From contig NZ_AQWL01000002.1 in assembly GCF_000376425.1 (NCBI RefSeq), positions 206,574-270,573 on the forward strand: 64,000 nucleotides of DNA, in the 5' to 3' direction. The stretch comes from Thiobacillus denitrificans DSM 12475 (GTDB lineage: Bacteria > Pseudomonadota > Gammaproteobacteria > Burkholderiales > Thiobacillaceae). The notes beneath the pieces were generated by a model. The model was not told the DNA's origin. It saw nothing but the letters and a program-made list of their open reading frames with translations, and made no database searches. A program made the translations under genes and the position numbers. Below are positions 38,977 to 48,000 of the stretch, piece after piece; the first letter of the stretch is position 1, and each line of letters starts with the position of its first letter.

Positions 38977-40200
38977 GGGGGCGGTGGATGGCCAGTCCAG
39001 CGGGATATCGGCTGCAGGCTGGGGGTGGGCGAGACGCAGCAGCACCCGCTCGAAGCTGTCGACGATGGCATCCCACGACAATTGCGCGGTGCGCGTGGCG
39101 GCTGCCGTACCCAGGCGGCGCTGCAGCACGCGGGCCGGGGCCAGCGACACGGCCTGGACAATGAATGCGTCCTCGTCTTCGGGCGGCGCCTTGAGACCGT
39201 TTTCACCGTGGCGAATGATTTCCTCTGCGGCGGCGCAGTCGTAGGCCACCACCGCAAGGCCGGATGCCATCGCCTCGATCGTCACGTTGCCCCAGGTCTC
39301 GGTCAGGCTGGGGAACAGGAACACATCGCCCGATGCGTAATGCGCGGCCAGCGCCTCGCCGATCCGGGTGCCGCAAAAAATGGCGTCGGGGTGTCTGGCT
39401 TGCCAGAGCGCGCGTTCCGGGCCGTCGCCCACCAGCACCAGGCGCACTGCGGGATGCGCCTGGCGCATGGCGTCGAAGGCGCGGAACAGCAGCGCCAGAT
39501 TTTTTTCGGCAGCCAGGCGTCCCACGTAAAGCACCGCGGTTTCATCGTCCGTCAGCCCCCAGCGCGCGCGCAAGGCCGGGTCGCGGCGACCGGGGTGAAA
39601 CAGCCTGGTGTCCACCCCGCGCCCGATGACCTCGATGTTTTCATAGCCCGACGCCATCAGTTCGCGGCGGATGCCCTCGGTCGGCACCAGGGTGACGGCG
39701 GCCTTGTTATGGAATTTGCGCAGATAGGCAACGATGGCGCGGCGCAGCAGCCCGAAGCCGTAGTGGCTGCTGTAGCTGTGGAAGTTGGTGTGGAAGTCGC
39801 TTGCGACCGGCAGACGCAATTTGTTGGCGGCGGCCAGCGCCGACCAGCCGAGCGGGCCTTCGGTGGCAATCTGCACCACGTCCGGCCGCTGTTTCGTCCA
39901 TAACCGGGTCAGTGCAGCCTTGGCTGGCAGCCCCATTTTCAGGCCTTCGTAACGCGGCAGCGCGATGCCGCGCTGCAGGTGTTCGGAGAGCGTAGCGGTG
40001 GGGTGCGGCTGATCGCCGGCGTGCTGGCGGGGCCGAATCAACTGTAGCTGGTGGTTACGCGCCTGCAGGCCGTCGACCAGCCGGCCCAGCGTCATGGCCA
40101 CGCCATTGACTTCGGGCGGGTAGGTTTCGGTCACCACCGCAATGCGCAACTGCGGGCGCATGGACGGAAGCGTCTGGCAGGTGAATTCGGCTGCATCCAT
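38968..40200 (-). CDS. GT4-family glycosyltransferase
   Basis: Retaining glycosyltransferase of the GT-B fold, about 410 residues. Motifs: LRIAVVTETYPPEVNGVAMTLGRLV (N-terminal domain), VASDFHTNFHSYSSHYG, the start of the C-terminal domain VIGRGVDTRLFHPGRR, and AVLYVGRLAAEKNLALLFRAF. The active-site block is FPSLTETWGNVTIEAMASGLAVVAYD. It is probably involved in lipid or cell-envelope glycosylation with the adjacent PAP2 phosphatase, but the sugar and acceptor are not identified. ATG at 40200 or at 40161 are both possible starts. The longer upstream frame is only low-complexity sequence. Confidence 0.86.
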   Translation of the reverse strand: MDAAEFTCQTLPSMRPQLRIAVVTETYPPEVNGVAMTLGRLVDGLQARNHQLQLIRPRQHAGDQPHPTATLSEHLQRGIALPRYEGLKMGLPAKAALTRLWTKQRPDVVQIATEGPLGWSALAAANKLRLPVASDFHTNFHSYSSHYGFGLLRRAIVAYLRKFHNKAAVTLVPTEGIRRELMASGYENIEVIGRGVDTRLFHPGRRDPALRARWGLTDDETAVLYVGRLAAEKNLALLFRAFDAMRQAHPAVRLVLVGDGPERALWQARHPDAIFCGTRIGEALAAHYASGDVFLFPSLTETWGNVTIEAMASGLAVVAYDCAAAEEIIRHGENGLKAPPEDEDAFIVQAVSLAPARVLQRRLGTAAATRTAQLSWDAIVDSFERVLLRLAHPQPAADIPLDWPSTAPSR

Positions 40201-40270
40201 GGCGCGCAGCATGCGCCCGGTGTGCGACGGGCAGATGAAGCGGGGGTGACGGTTTGGTGAAGTGTGCGGC

Positions 40271-41740
40271 TCAGGCAGCGAGGGCCAGCTGTTGCCGGGA
40301 AAGCTCGCGCAGGAACAGGATGTCGCGGTAGGCGCCGGGTTCGAACCCCATCCGCGTGCCGCCACGATTGTCGTAAATCAGGTCGTGGAAGAAGGCGCCT
40401 ATATCGGGCGTGCCCCATATCTTCACCATCTGCTCCAGCAGATGCGGGTAGGCTTCCAGGCCCTGGCTCTGTTCGTTGTCCTGGGAAACCGGGTGCCCCG
40501 TCAGGTTGATGTTGAAATAACGGCGGCATTCGTCGCTGGCGCTGGTATAGCCTGCCGTGTCGCCTTCACGGTGCAGCAGGTCGAGCAGCAGCAGCCACGG
40601 TACCGGGGATTCGCCCGGCGCCGCGCGCAGGTGTTCCTGCAGCAGATGAACTGCGAGTTCGCCATGGCCGTGCGCCATGAATACCTCGGCCTGGTCGAGG
40701 ATGTCTTCCTTGACTTCGGTCCCTTCCTCTGCCAGCGGGGGGGGCGCAATCTCCGGCATGCGTTGGGGCGCAGGTTCCGGTTTGGCCGCTGGCGCCTGCG
40801 TCATCTCGGACAGGGTTTTCAGTGGGACGGTTTCCAGCTGTATCCGGGCGGCTTTAGCGGTCAGCGCGGCCGGACGACGGCGCCAGGCGGCCAGCGCGCC
40901 GCCGCTGAGCAGTCCGATTGCGAGCAGGTACAGTGGCCATTGCGCGGGCTGTTCGGGAGGGGGCGGTGCGGTCGTGGTAGTGGCTGCACGTGCATGTGCA
41001 CGGGCCTCGAGTTCAGCATGGCGTCGCTGCAGCGCGGCCAGCTGCGCTTCCAAGTGTGCAAGCTTGCGGGTCAACGCCGTGTTTTCGTCCGACAGTTCGG
41101 TGGCGTCGAGTTCCCTGGCATGGACGTGCGCCTGATCCTGCAGCCCGGTGCCGGCCGGCTGGGTCGCGGCGCTATCCGCTGTGCGGGGAGGCTCACGCTT
41201 TCCCGACAGCACCAGGCGCGGTGTGGCAGCAGGCGGTGCGGCGGCAGCGGACACGCGCTGAACCCGGCGCTGCGGCCGGGCGGGAGGTGGCGCCGGAACT
41301 GCGGCAGAAGCTGCGACAGGAGGCGCTTCAGTGGCCGTGTGCGTTACGGCAGGCGCATCGTGGTCAAGAGGAGCTACGACCGCCATCGGCGGGTCGAGCA
41401 AAACGACATAATCGCGCTGCAAACGGGCTTCGCAGTCGGAAACCAGGACAAACTGCGCAATGGGATCATTGATTGCCTGGCGCGAGCGTATGTGCAGCAA
41501 GGCCTGTCCGCCGGCGCGCTCGATGCTCAGCTGCGCGTGCGGCGGCGGCACGATGCTGTCCCCGCTGGGGCCAAGGCTGAAACAGTCTGCCGTTGTAGCC
41601 GCAGGCATGTCGAGGAGGGGAACGGTGGCGTGCAGGGGCTGCCCGAGAGATGAGCGTACGCTGATTTCGCCCAGCCCAATGGCGGCAGTGGCGCCGGCAT
41701 GGCACAGGCCCAGCAGGAGGCAGGCGGATTTGAGTTTCAC
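40271..41740 (-). CDS. FimV-like envelope protein
   Basis: A 489-residue single-pass membrane protein. It has a signal peptide, then a FimV-type N-terminal domain (GLGEISVRSSLGQPLHATVPL), a long Ala/Pro-rich region, a coiled-coil stretch around LARKLAHLEAQLAALQRRHAELEA (about 225-245), and one membrane helix (WPLYLLAIGLLSGGALAAW, about 265-285). The cytoplasmic tail ends with a TPR-like helical part (ILDQAEVFMAHGHGELAVHLLQEHL). FimV/HubP proteins position polar machinery and type IV pili. This one is much shorter than the usual 700-1000 residues. No LysM domain could be confirmed. Confidence 0.68.
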   Translation of the reverse strand: MKLKSACLLLGLCHAGATAAIGLGEISVRSSLGQPLHATVPLLDMPAATTADCFSLGPSGDSIVPPPHAQLSIERAGGQALLHIRSRQAINDPIAQFVLVSDCEARLQRDYVVLLDPPMAVVAPLDHDAPAVTHTATEAPPVAASAAVPAPPPARPQRRVQRVSAAAAPPAATPRLVLSGKREPPRTADSAATQPAGTGLQDQAHVHARELDATELSDENTALTRKLAHLEAQLAALQRRHAELEARAHARAATTTTAPPPPEQPAQWPLYLLAIGLLSGGALAAWRRRPAALTAKAARIQLETVPLKTLSEMTQAPAAKPEPAPQRMPEIAPPPLAEEGTEVKEDILDQAEVFMAHGHGELAVHLLQEHLRAAPGESPVPWLLLLDLLHREGDTAGYTSASDECRRYFNINLTGHPVSQDNEQSQGLEAYPHLLEQMVKIWGTPDIGAFFHDLIYDNRGGTRMGFEPGAYRDILFLRELSRQQLALAA

Positions 41741-41834
41741 GCGATCAAGGAAAAGAAAGTCTCCCCCCTATTCCGGACAAGAACGCACCAACTTTAGGGC
41801 GATTCACGAAATAGGCACGATTCTGGTTATGGAA

Positions 41835-42212
41835 TCAGTTCAGGAGCACCAGTGCCCACACGACCGCGACGTTGACGAGCGAGATCATCACCGCCGCGCT
41901 GCCCATGTCCTTGGCGCGCTTGATGAGCAGGTTGTGTTCCAGGGAAATGCGGTCGACCGCCGCTTCGATTGCCGAATTCAGCAATTCGACGATCAGCACC
42001 AGCAGAACCGCACCGATCATCAGCGCGCGCGCGATGCCCGTTTCGCCCAGCACCAGTGCGAGCGGAATCAGCAGCAGCGCCAGAAACACTTCCTGGCGGA
42101 ACGCGTCCTCGTGCCGGAATGCAGCGGTGAGCCCCGACCATGAGTAGGTCGCGGCGTTCAGCACGCGCCGCAGACCGGTCTTGCCCTTGAACGGGCTGGC
42201 GGGGTCGCTCAT
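41835..42212 (-). CDS. dgkA: Diacylglycerol kinase
   Basis: Phosphorylates diacylglycerol to phosphatidic acid in the inner membrane. The 125-residue protein has the typical layout of an N-terminal helix and three membrane helices. The conserved block is VLIVELLNSAIEAAVDRISLEHN with the catalytic Glu and Asn. The gene starts 3 bases after the gcvPB stop, so it is read as the last gene of the glycine-cleavage transcript. This position looks incidental. Confidence 0.9.
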   Translation of the reverse strand: MSDPASPFKGKTGLRRVLNAATYSWSGLTAAFRHEDAFRQEVFLALLLIPLALVLGETGIARALMIGAVLLVLIVELLNSAIEAAVDRISLEHNLLIKRAKDMGSAAVMISLVNVAVVWALVLLN

Positions 42213-42215
42213 ACC

Positions 42216-43676
42216 CTAGGGTGCAAGTGCCGCCGGCTTGTAGGCTAGATCGAGTTCGCGTGCGGCCTTTACGTCGTCCAGGCGCCGTACCGGCAGGCTG
42301 TAGGGCGCGCCCTTCACCAGTTCGGCCGTGGTTTCGGCCTCGTGTTTGATCGTTTTCATGGCTTCGATGAAGCCATCCAGCGTTTCGCGGCTTTCGGTTT
42401 CGGTCGGCTCGATCAGTAGGCATTCCGGCACCAAGAGCGGAAAGTAGGTGGTCGGTGCGTGATAGCCATAGTCGAGCAGGCGCTTGGCGAAATCCATCGC
42501 GGTGACGCCGGTGGCGTCCTTCAGTTTCTTCAGCGTGACGATGAATTCGTGGCTGGCGCGGCGCTCGGGGTAGGCAAGCTCGAACCCGGCTTCGCGCAGT
42601 TTCACCATTAGATAATTGGCGTTGAGGGTGGCGTATTCGGCGACGCGCTGCATGCCCTCGCCGCCCAGCAGGCGCGCGTAGATATAGGCGCGCATCAGCA
42701 CGCCGGCGTTGCCCATGTTGGCCGACAGGCGGCCGATCGACTGCGGCAGGTCGGCCTCGGTCGCCAGCCGGTAGAAGCCGTTTTCGTTCAGTACCAGCGG
42801 AATCGGCATGAAGGGCAGCAGCCGTTCCGCCACGCCCACCGGGCCCGCGCCTGGCCCGCCACCGCCGTGCGGGGTGGAGAAGGTCTTGTGCAGGTTCATG
42901 TGGATGACATCGAAGCCCATGTCGCCGGGGCGCACCTTGCCGAGGATCGCGTTGAGGTTGGCGCCGTCGTAGTAGAGCAGGCCGCCGGCGTCGTGGACGA
43001 TCTTCTGGATGTCGGCGATGGTCTTCTCGAACACGCCGAGCGTCGACGGGTTGGTCAGCATCAGCCCGGCGGTGTGCGGGCCGACTGCGGCTTTCAGCGC
43101 AGCGAGGTCGACGCTGCCGGTCGCATCGGTGGGGATTTCCCTGACCGTATAGCCGCACATGGTCGCGGTGGCCGGGTTGGTGCCGTGCGCCGCGTCCGGC
43201 ACGATGATCTCGCGCCGCGCGGTGTCGCCGCGCGCATCGTGGTAGGCACGGATCATCGCCACCCCGGCGAACTCGCCGTGGGCGCCGGCCATCGGCGCCA
43301 TCGACACGCCGGACATGCCGGTGACGTCCTTCAGCATCTCCTGCAGCTCGTACATGCTGGCGAGGAAGCCCTGCCCGGTCTCGTCGGGGCTCGCCGGATG
43401 GCGCGCCAGGAACTGCGGCAGCATCGCCAGTGAATTGCAGGCGCGCGGGTTGTACTTCATGGTGCACGAACCGAGCGGGTAGAACTGCGTGTCGATCGAG
43501 AAATTCTTCTGCGAAAGCCGTGTGTAGTGGCGCACCACGTCGAGTTCGGAGACTTCCGGCAACGCGGGCGCATCCTTGCGGCGAAGGTTCGCGGGCAGGT
43601 CGTCGAGACTGCCGCCGGCGGCGGGCAGCTGGGCGGCGGCGGTGCGGCCGCGGCGGGAATGGTCGAATATCAGCAT
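42216..43676 (-). CDS. gcvPB: Glycine dehydrogenase (decarboxylating) subunit 2
   Basis: Half of the P-protein that decarboxylates glycine with pyridoxal phosphate. At 486 residues it is the C-terminal-type subunit (PB). The PLP lysine lies in [23 protein letters not shown]. Further motifs: [31 protein letters not shown] and [17 protein letters not shown]. It pairs with gcvPA, which lies about 1 kb upstream on the same strand with tpx and a DUF3144 gene between. A palindromic repeat fills the gap before its start. Confidence 0.95.
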   Translation of the reverse strand: MLIFDHSRRGRTAAAQLPAAGGSLDDLPANLRRKDAPALPEVSELDVVRHYTRLSQKNFSIDTQFYPLGSCTMKYNPRACNSLAMLPQFLARHPASPDETGQGFLASMYELQEMLKDVTGMSGVSMAPMAGAHGEFAGVAMIRAYHDARGDTARREIIVPDAAHGTNPATATMCGYTVREIPTDATGSVDLAALKAAVGPHTAGLMLTNPSTLGVFEKTIADIQKIVHDAGGLLYYDGANLNAILGKVRPGDMGFDVIHMNLHKTFSTPHGGGGPGAGPVGVAERLLPFMPIPLVLNENGFYRLATEADLPQSIGRLSANMGNAGVLMRAYIYARLLGGEGMQRVAEYATLNANYLMVKLREAGFELAYPERRASHEFIVTLKKLKDATGVTAMDFAKRLLDYGYHAPTTYFPLLVPECLLIEPTETESRETLDGFIEAMKTIKHEAETTAELVKGAPYSLPVRRLDDVKAARELDLAYKPAALAP

Positions 43677-43692
43677 GGTTAAAATCTATTTA

Positions 43693-43775
43693 TCCGCGAA
43701 GGGCGCGAAGGGAAACCCCCAAAAACCGGGGGATGGTTCTTCGGTTTCTTCGCGTCCCTTCGCGTCCTTCGCGGA
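43693..43775. repeat. Intergenic palindrome, TCCGCGAAGG family, copy 2
   Basis: Left arm begins TCCGCGAAGGGCGCGAAGGG; the right side has CTTCGCGTCCCTTCGCG and ends CTTCGCGGA. It fills the gap between tpx and gcvPB and resembles copies at 23340 and 46034. Confidence 0.8.
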
Positions 43776-43784
43776 CGAAAAAAA

Positions 43785-44276
43785 TCACTTCAAAGCGGCC
43801 AATGCAGCCTCGTAATTCGGTTCCTGCTTGATCTCGGGAACGAGTTCGGCGTGCAGCACCTTGTTGTTCTCGTCGAGCACGACCACGGCGCGCGCGGTGA
43901 TGCCGGCGAGCGGGCCGCTGGTGATGGCGATGCCGTAGTTCTTCATGAATTCGGCGCCGCGCATGGTCGACAGTGTCACCACGTTGTTGGTGCTCTCGGC
44001 GCCGCAAAAACGGCTCATCGCGAACGGCAGGTCGGCCGAGATGATGAGCACGGCGGTGTTGCCGACCGCGGCGTCGTTGAACTTCTTGGTCGAAGTCGCG
44101 CACACCGGGGTGTCGAGGCTCGGCACGATGTTGAGGATTTTCTTCTTGCCGGCGAAATCGGCCAGCGAAACGTCGGCCAGATCCTTGTTGACCAGCTTGA
44201 AGTCGGGCGCGGTGTCGCCGACCTTGGGGAAACTGCCTGCGACGTCGATGGGGGTGCCGCCTAGAGTCACTGCCAT
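43785..44276 (-). CDS. tpx: Thiol peroxidase (Tpx-type peroxiredoxin)
   Basis: Reduces hydroperoxides with thioredoxin. The 163-residue length is standard. The peroxidatic Cys is in [15 protein letters not shown], the resolving Cys in [21 protein letters not shown], as in Escherichia coli Tpx. The start at ATG 44276 has GGAGAG upstream; the longer frame upstream does not match the family. It lies inside the glycine-cleavage operon between a DUF3144 gene and gcvPB. Confidence 0.94.
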   Translation of the reverse strand: MAVTLGGTPIDVAGSFPKVGDTAPDFKLVNKDLADVSLADFAGKKKILNIVPSLDTPVCATSTKKFNDAAVGNTAVLIISADLPFAMSRFCGAESTNNVVTLSTMRGAEFMKNYGIAITSGPLAGITARAVVVLDENNKVLHAELVPEIKQEPNYEAALAALK

Positions 44277-44334
44277 GTTTGCTCTCCTTGAATGAATCGA
44301 TTGAATGTCGGGCCGGTCATTCACCCGGTGCATT

Positions 44335-44628
44335 TCATGACGACTGGCCGTGCTGCGCGTCATAGCGCGCCATATGCTCGTCGAGGTTCTCGCGCAGCAT
44401 GGCTTCGTATTGGTTCATGAAGTAGGCGATTGCGGATTCCTTCTCCGCGATCAGCTGCGCCTTGCTCTCCGTCGCCGCGGTGATGACGAAGGCATTGAAC
44501 CGCGCCGCTGCAAACAACGCGCAGGCGCTTACCCTGCTGGGTTTCACCTCGTTCAAATGGGTGTTGGCCAGCTGAATGAAGGAATCGGCCATATCCCAGA
44601 ATTGCTTGTCGCGCAGTATCTCGCTCAT
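44335..44628 (-). CDS. DUF3144 family protein
   Basis: A 97-residue helical protein recognised as DUF3144 from [30 protein letters not shown] and [19 protein letters not shown] in order. The family has no known function. It has no signal peptide or membrane helix. It starts 12 bases after the gcvPA stop and is followed by tpx, so it is probably in the same transcript. Confidence 0.82.
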   Translation of the reverse strand: MSEILRDKQFWDMADSFIQLANTHLNEVKPSRVSACALFAAARFNAFVITAATESKAQLIAEKESAIAYFMNQYEAMLRENLDEHMARYDAQHGQSS

Positions 44629-44640
44629 GTTTCGCTCCAG

Positions 44641-46017
44641 CTAGCTCTTGTAAGCGCACGGCGGTGCCTCGCGCCGCTTCGACAGGATACGTTCCATTTG
44701 TTGCACATAGTGGTCAAGGTCGGCGGCGGTCTTGGTTTCGGTGGCGCACACCAGGATCGCCTGCCCGAGTTCGGGGTACCTGCCGGAAATGTCCAGTCCG
44801 CCGAGTATGCCCTGCGCGCGCAGCGCGCGCAGCACGTCTTTCGCACTGTCGTTGAGTTTCAGCACCACTTCGTGGAAGAAGGGGCTGGCGAACGCGCGCG
44901 TCACGCCGGGAATCGCCGCCAGCCTGCCGGCCAGCGCAACAGTATTGGCGTGGCTGGCGGAAGCGACTTTCGCCAGCCCCTGCGGCCCCAGCAACGCCAT
45001 GTATTGCGTCGCCGCGGTGACCACCAGGCCCTGGTTGGTGCAGATGTTGGAGGTCGCTTTGGAGCGGCGGATGTGCTGCTCGCGCGCCTGCAGCGTCAGG
45101 CTGAACCCCGGCTTGCCGTCGAGGTCGACGGTGCGGCCGACGATGCGCCCCGGCATCTGCCGCACGAAACCCTGGCGGCAGCACATGAAGCCGAAATAGG
45201 GACCGCCCGAGGCCATCGGCGCGCCGAGCGGCTGGCCTTCGCCCACCGCGATGTCGGCGCCTTTCGTTCCCCATTGGCCGGGCGCTTCGAGCACCGCCAA
45301 CGTGGTCGGGTTGACCAGCGCGATCGCCAGCGCGCCCTTGTCGTGCGCCCAGTCGGTCAGGGCGTGCACGTCTTCGAGCACGCCGAAGAAGTTGGGCTGC
45401 GGGATCGCCAGGCCGGCAAAGCTGCCGGGGTCGTTCGGCAACAGGGTCTTGCCGGTGGCCGGATCGTAGTCGAGCTCGACCAGTTCGATGCCCTGGTTCC
45501 TCACTGTCGTGTCGACCACACGGCGGTAGATCGGGTGCACCGTCTTCGGTATCAGCACGCGGCGCGAGGTCTTGTGCGAGCGCACCGCCATCAGCACCGC
45601 CTCGGCCAGCGCCGAGGCGCCGTCGTAGAGCGAGGCGTTGGATACGTCGAGCCCGGTCAACCGGGTCATCATGGTCTGGTATTCGTAGATCAGCTGTAGC
45701 GTGCCCTGCGAGGCTTCGGCCTGGTAGGGCGTGTAGGCCGAGTAGAACTCGCCGCGCGTGGTGATCTGCCAGATCGCCGCGGGGATGTGGTGCTCGTAGA
45801 CGCCGGCACCGATGAAGCTGGACCAGAAACCATCCCGCGACGCGCGCTCCTGCATCAGGCGCGCCACCGCCATTTCCGGTAATCCATCCGGCACGTCTTT
45901 CAGCTTGCCGGTCTTCAGCGCGGGCGGGATTTCGTCGAACAGGTCTTCGATGCTGGCAGCGCCGATAGCGCCGAGCATGGCGGAGACGTCTTCTTCGGTG
46001 TGGGGGATGAAGGGCAT
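44641..46017 (-). CDS. gcvPA: Glycine dehydrogenase (decarboxylating) subunit 1
   Basis: N-terminal-type half of the split P-protein, 458 residues. Motifs: [57 protein letters not shown], and [19 protein letters not shown]. It lacks the PLP lysine, as normal for this subunit. It forms the P-protein with gcvPB and lies just after gcvH with a palindromic repeat between. Its start at ATG 46017 begins the conserved sequence. Confidence 0.95.
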   Translation of the reverse strand: MPFIPHTEEDVSAMLGAIGAASIEDLFDEIPPALKTGKLKDVPDGLPEMAVARLMQERASRDGFWSSFIGAGVYEHHIPAAIWQITTRGEFYSAYTPYQAEASQGTLQLIYEYQTMMTRLTGLDVSNASLYDGASALAEAVLMAVRSHKTSRRVLIPKTVHPIYRRVVDTTVRNQGIELVELDYDPATGKTLLPNDPGSFAGLAIPQPNFFGVLEDVHALTDWAHDKGALAIALVNPTTLAVLEAPGQWGTKGADIAVGEGQPLGAPMASGGPYFGFMCCRQGFVRQMPGRIVGRTVDLDGKPGFSLTLQAREQHIRRSKATSNICTNQGLVVTAATQYMALLGPQGLAKVASASHANTVALAGRLAAIPGVTRAFASPFFHEVVLKLNDSAKDVLRALRAQGILGGLDISGRYPELGQAILVCATETKTAADLDHYVQQMERILSKRREAPPCAYKS

Positions 46018-46033
46018 GATTAAAACCTTGTTA

Positions 46034-46114
46034 TCCGCGAAGGACGCGAAGAACCGCGAAGTAAAACCCGAATGGTTTTTGACTTTCTTCGCGCACCTTC
46101 GCGTCCTTCGCAGA
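46034..46114. repeat. Intergenic palindrome, TCCGCGAAGG family, copy 3
   Basis: Left side TCCGCGAAGGACGCGAAG followed by CCGCGAAG; right side CTTCGCGCACCTTCGCG and CCTTCGCAGA. It is degenerate at the right end compared with the copy at 23340, and lies between gcvH and gcvPA. Confidence 0.8.
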
Positions 46115-46122
46115 CGAAAAAA

Positions 46123-46512
46123 TCAGTGAGCTTCCGACTCGACCAGCTTCTGGTAGGCCGCGGCGTCGAGCAGTTCGGAAACGTCGGCGGGATTGGCCGG
46201 CTTGATCTTGAACAGCCACGCCGCGTAGGCGTCCTGGTTCACCGCTTCGGGGCTGGATTCGACTTCGGCGTTGGCGGCGACGACTTCGCCGGCGACCGGG
46301 GCGTAGACGTCGGACGCGGCCTTCACCGACTCGACCACTGCGCATTCCTCGCCCTTGACCAGCGTGCGGCCGGCGGCGGGGGTCTCGATGAACACCATGT
46401 CGCCGAGCAGGTCCTGCGCGTGGTGGGTGATGCCGATGGTCAGCGTGCCGTCGGCTTCGACGCGCACCCATTCGTGGCTGGGGGTGTATTTGAGGTCAGC
46501 GGGGATGCTCAT
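46123..46512 (-). CDS. gcvH: Glycine cleavage system H protein
   Basis: Carries the aminomethyl group on a lipoyl arm between the P, T and L proteins. At 129 residues it is standard. The lipoylated Lys is in [17 protein letters not shown]. The opening [32 protein letters not shown] is typical. It lies between gcvT and gcvPA in the operon. Confidence 0.96.
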   Translation of the reverse strand: MSIPADLKYTPSHEWVRVEADGTLTIGITHHAQDLLGDMVFIETPAAGRTLVKGEECAVVESVKAASDVYAPVAGEVVAANAEVESSPEAVNQDAYAAWLFKIKPANPADVSELLDAAAYQKLVESEAH

Positions 46513-46539
46513 TTGTGTGTTCCTGGTCGCGTTGTATTC

Positions 46540-46631
46540 CAGGGGGCAGGGATCAGGATTCAGGATTCAGGGAATGAACGGCTGCGCTGTGCTGTTTCCC
46601 CTGACCCCTGGCCCCTGACCCCTGGCCCCTC
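46540..46631. repeat. CTGACCCCTGGCC-type imperfect palindrome
   Basis: Right part holds two copies of CTGACCCCTGGCC in tandem (from 46601); left part holds related words in reverse orientation (AGGGATCAGGATTCAGG). The two sides could pair as a long imperfect hairpin. It fills the gap between gcvT and gcvH. Confidence 0.7.
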
Positions 46632-47711
46632 CTAAATCAAAACCTTGCCGTTGCGCACGAACGGGTACTTCACCACTTTGGCCTTCAGCCTCTTGTCACG
46701 GATATCGACCTCGACTTCGTCGCCCGGGGCGATGCCGAGCGGGATGCGGGCGAGCGCGATGGATTGCTGCATCGTAGGCGAAAAGGTGCCGGAGGTGATT
46801 TCGCCGTCGCCGTTCTTCGTCAGCACTTTCTGGTGGCTGCGCAGCACGCCCTTGTCGAGCAGCAGCAGGCCTGCGAGCTGTTGGGTGACCTCGCTGGCTT
46901 CCAGCGCCTTGCGGCCGATGAAGTCACGCTCGGATTTCAGGTCCACCGTCCACGCCAGACCGGATTCCAGCGGCGAGGTGGTTTCGTCCATGTCCTGGCC
47001 GTACAGGTTCATTCCGGCTTCAAGCCGCAAGGTGTCGCGCGCGCCCAGGCCGATCGGCTTGCCGCCGGCTTCCATCAGCGCTTTCCAGAAGAAGGGGGCG
47101 GATTTCGCCAGCACCATCGCTTCGAAGCCGTTCTCGCCGGTGTAACCGGTGCGGGCGATGAACATTTCGCCCATGGCGGCGGCGCTGAAGGGCTTGAGGC
47201 TGGCGGTGAGGCCGTCAACGCCGGGCAGCGCTTCGTTCAGCACCCGGGTTGCGTCCGGCCCCTGGATCGCGATCATCGCCAGGTCGCGGCGTGGCGTGAG
47301 TGTAAGCCCCATGCCCCAGTCGGCGTTGCATTGCTCCATCCATGCAAGATCCTTGTCCGCGGTGCCGGCGTTGACTACCAGGCGGAACCAGTTCTCGTCC
47401 ATGAAATAGATGATGAGGTCGTCGATCACGCCGCCGGCCTCGTTGAGCATGCACGAATACAGGGCCTTGCCGGAGACCTGCAGCTTGTCGACGTTGTTCG
47501 CCACCAGCCGGCGCAGGAAGGCGCGCACGTTGGCGCCCCTGATGTCCAGCGACAGCATGTGGGAGACGTCGAACAGGCCGCAGCCCTTGCGCACGGCGTA
47601 GTGCTCCTCGATCTGCGAGCCGTAGTTGACCGGCATGTCCCAGCCGCCGAAATCGACCATTTTGGCGCCAAGCTCGCGGTGAGCGGCATTGAGCGGAGTT
47701 TGTTTGAGCAT
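46632..47711 (-). CDS. gcvT: Glycine cleavage system aminomethyltransferase (T protein)
   Basis: Transfers the methylene group of glycine to tetrahydrofolate. The 359-residue protein shows [46 protein letters not shown] in the N-terminal region (split by positions here), [14 protein letters not shown] and [32 protein letters not shown]. It is the first gene after the glycine riboswitch and opens the gcvT-gcvH-gcvPA operon. Its ATG lies only 10 bases from the T-run of the riboswitch terminator. Confidence 0.96.
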   Translation of the reverse strand: MLKQTPLNAAHRELGAKMVDFGGWDMPVNYGSQIEEHYAVRKGCGLFDVSHMLSLDIRGANVRAFLRRLVANNVDKLQVSGKALYSCMLNEAGGVIDDLIIYFMDENWFRLVVNAGTADKDLAWMEQCNADWGMGLTLTPRRDLAMIAIQGPDATRVLNEALPGVDGLTASLKPFSAAAMGEMFIARTGYTGENGFEAMVLAKSAPFFWKALMEAGGKPIGLGARDTLRLEAGMNLYGQDMDETTSPLESGLAWTVDLKSERDFIGRKALEASEVTQQLAGLLLLDKGVLRSHQKVLTKNGDGEITSGTFSPTMQQSIALARIPLGIAPGDEVEVDIRDKRLKAKVVKYPFVRNGKVLI

Positions 47712-47720
47712 GGCAGGTCC

Positions 47721-47756
47721 AAAAATAAAAAAGGCGAAGTACGGACTCGCTTCACC
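47721..47756 (-). terminator. Terminator hairpin downstream of glycine riboswitch
   Basis: On the minus strand a 7-bp stem (GGTGAAG / CTTCGCC, one G-T pair) with a 10-base loop is followed by TTTTTTATTTTT. It begins right after the second aptamer and ends 10 bases before gcvT, so glycine binding likely decides whether RNA polymerase passes it. Confidence 0.85.
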
Positions 47757-47757
47757 C

Positions 47758-47946
47758 CTCTGTCCTTGGTACCTGAGAGATTACGGCCTGCGATGCTGGC
47801 CGCTGCCCCTTCGGTGGCAGTTCCGCCGGTTGAAATATCGGCGGCTGCGCTCTCCAGAGTGTTCCGGTTGTTGCGGTCCTTGTGCCTGAGCGATTCCGGG
47901 TGGGTTACGCCTTCGGCGGCGTGCCGGGCACGCGCTCTCCCGCAAC
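47758..47946 (-). promoter_or_regulatory. Tandem glycine riboswitch
   Basis: Two glycine aptamers in a row on the minus strand. Aptamer I runs from about 47946 to 47870, closed by GTTGCGG/CCGCAAC, with GGGAGAGC, CGCCGAAGG and CTCAGGCACAAGGACCG. Aptamer II runs from 47859 to 47758, closed by CTCTG/CAGAG, with TGGAGAGC, CACCGAAGG and CTCAGGTACCAAGGACAG. The linker is about 10 bases, typical for cooperative tandem types. A candidate -10 box TATAGT lies at 47957-47962, so transcription would start just before the first aptamer. It should control gcvT and the genes behind it, by family precedent turning them on when glycine is high. Confidence 0.95.
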
Positions 47947-48000
47947 GGGAAGGCGAACTATACCGAAGAAGCGGGCAGCCAGCCAGCCGTGCGCAGCGGC

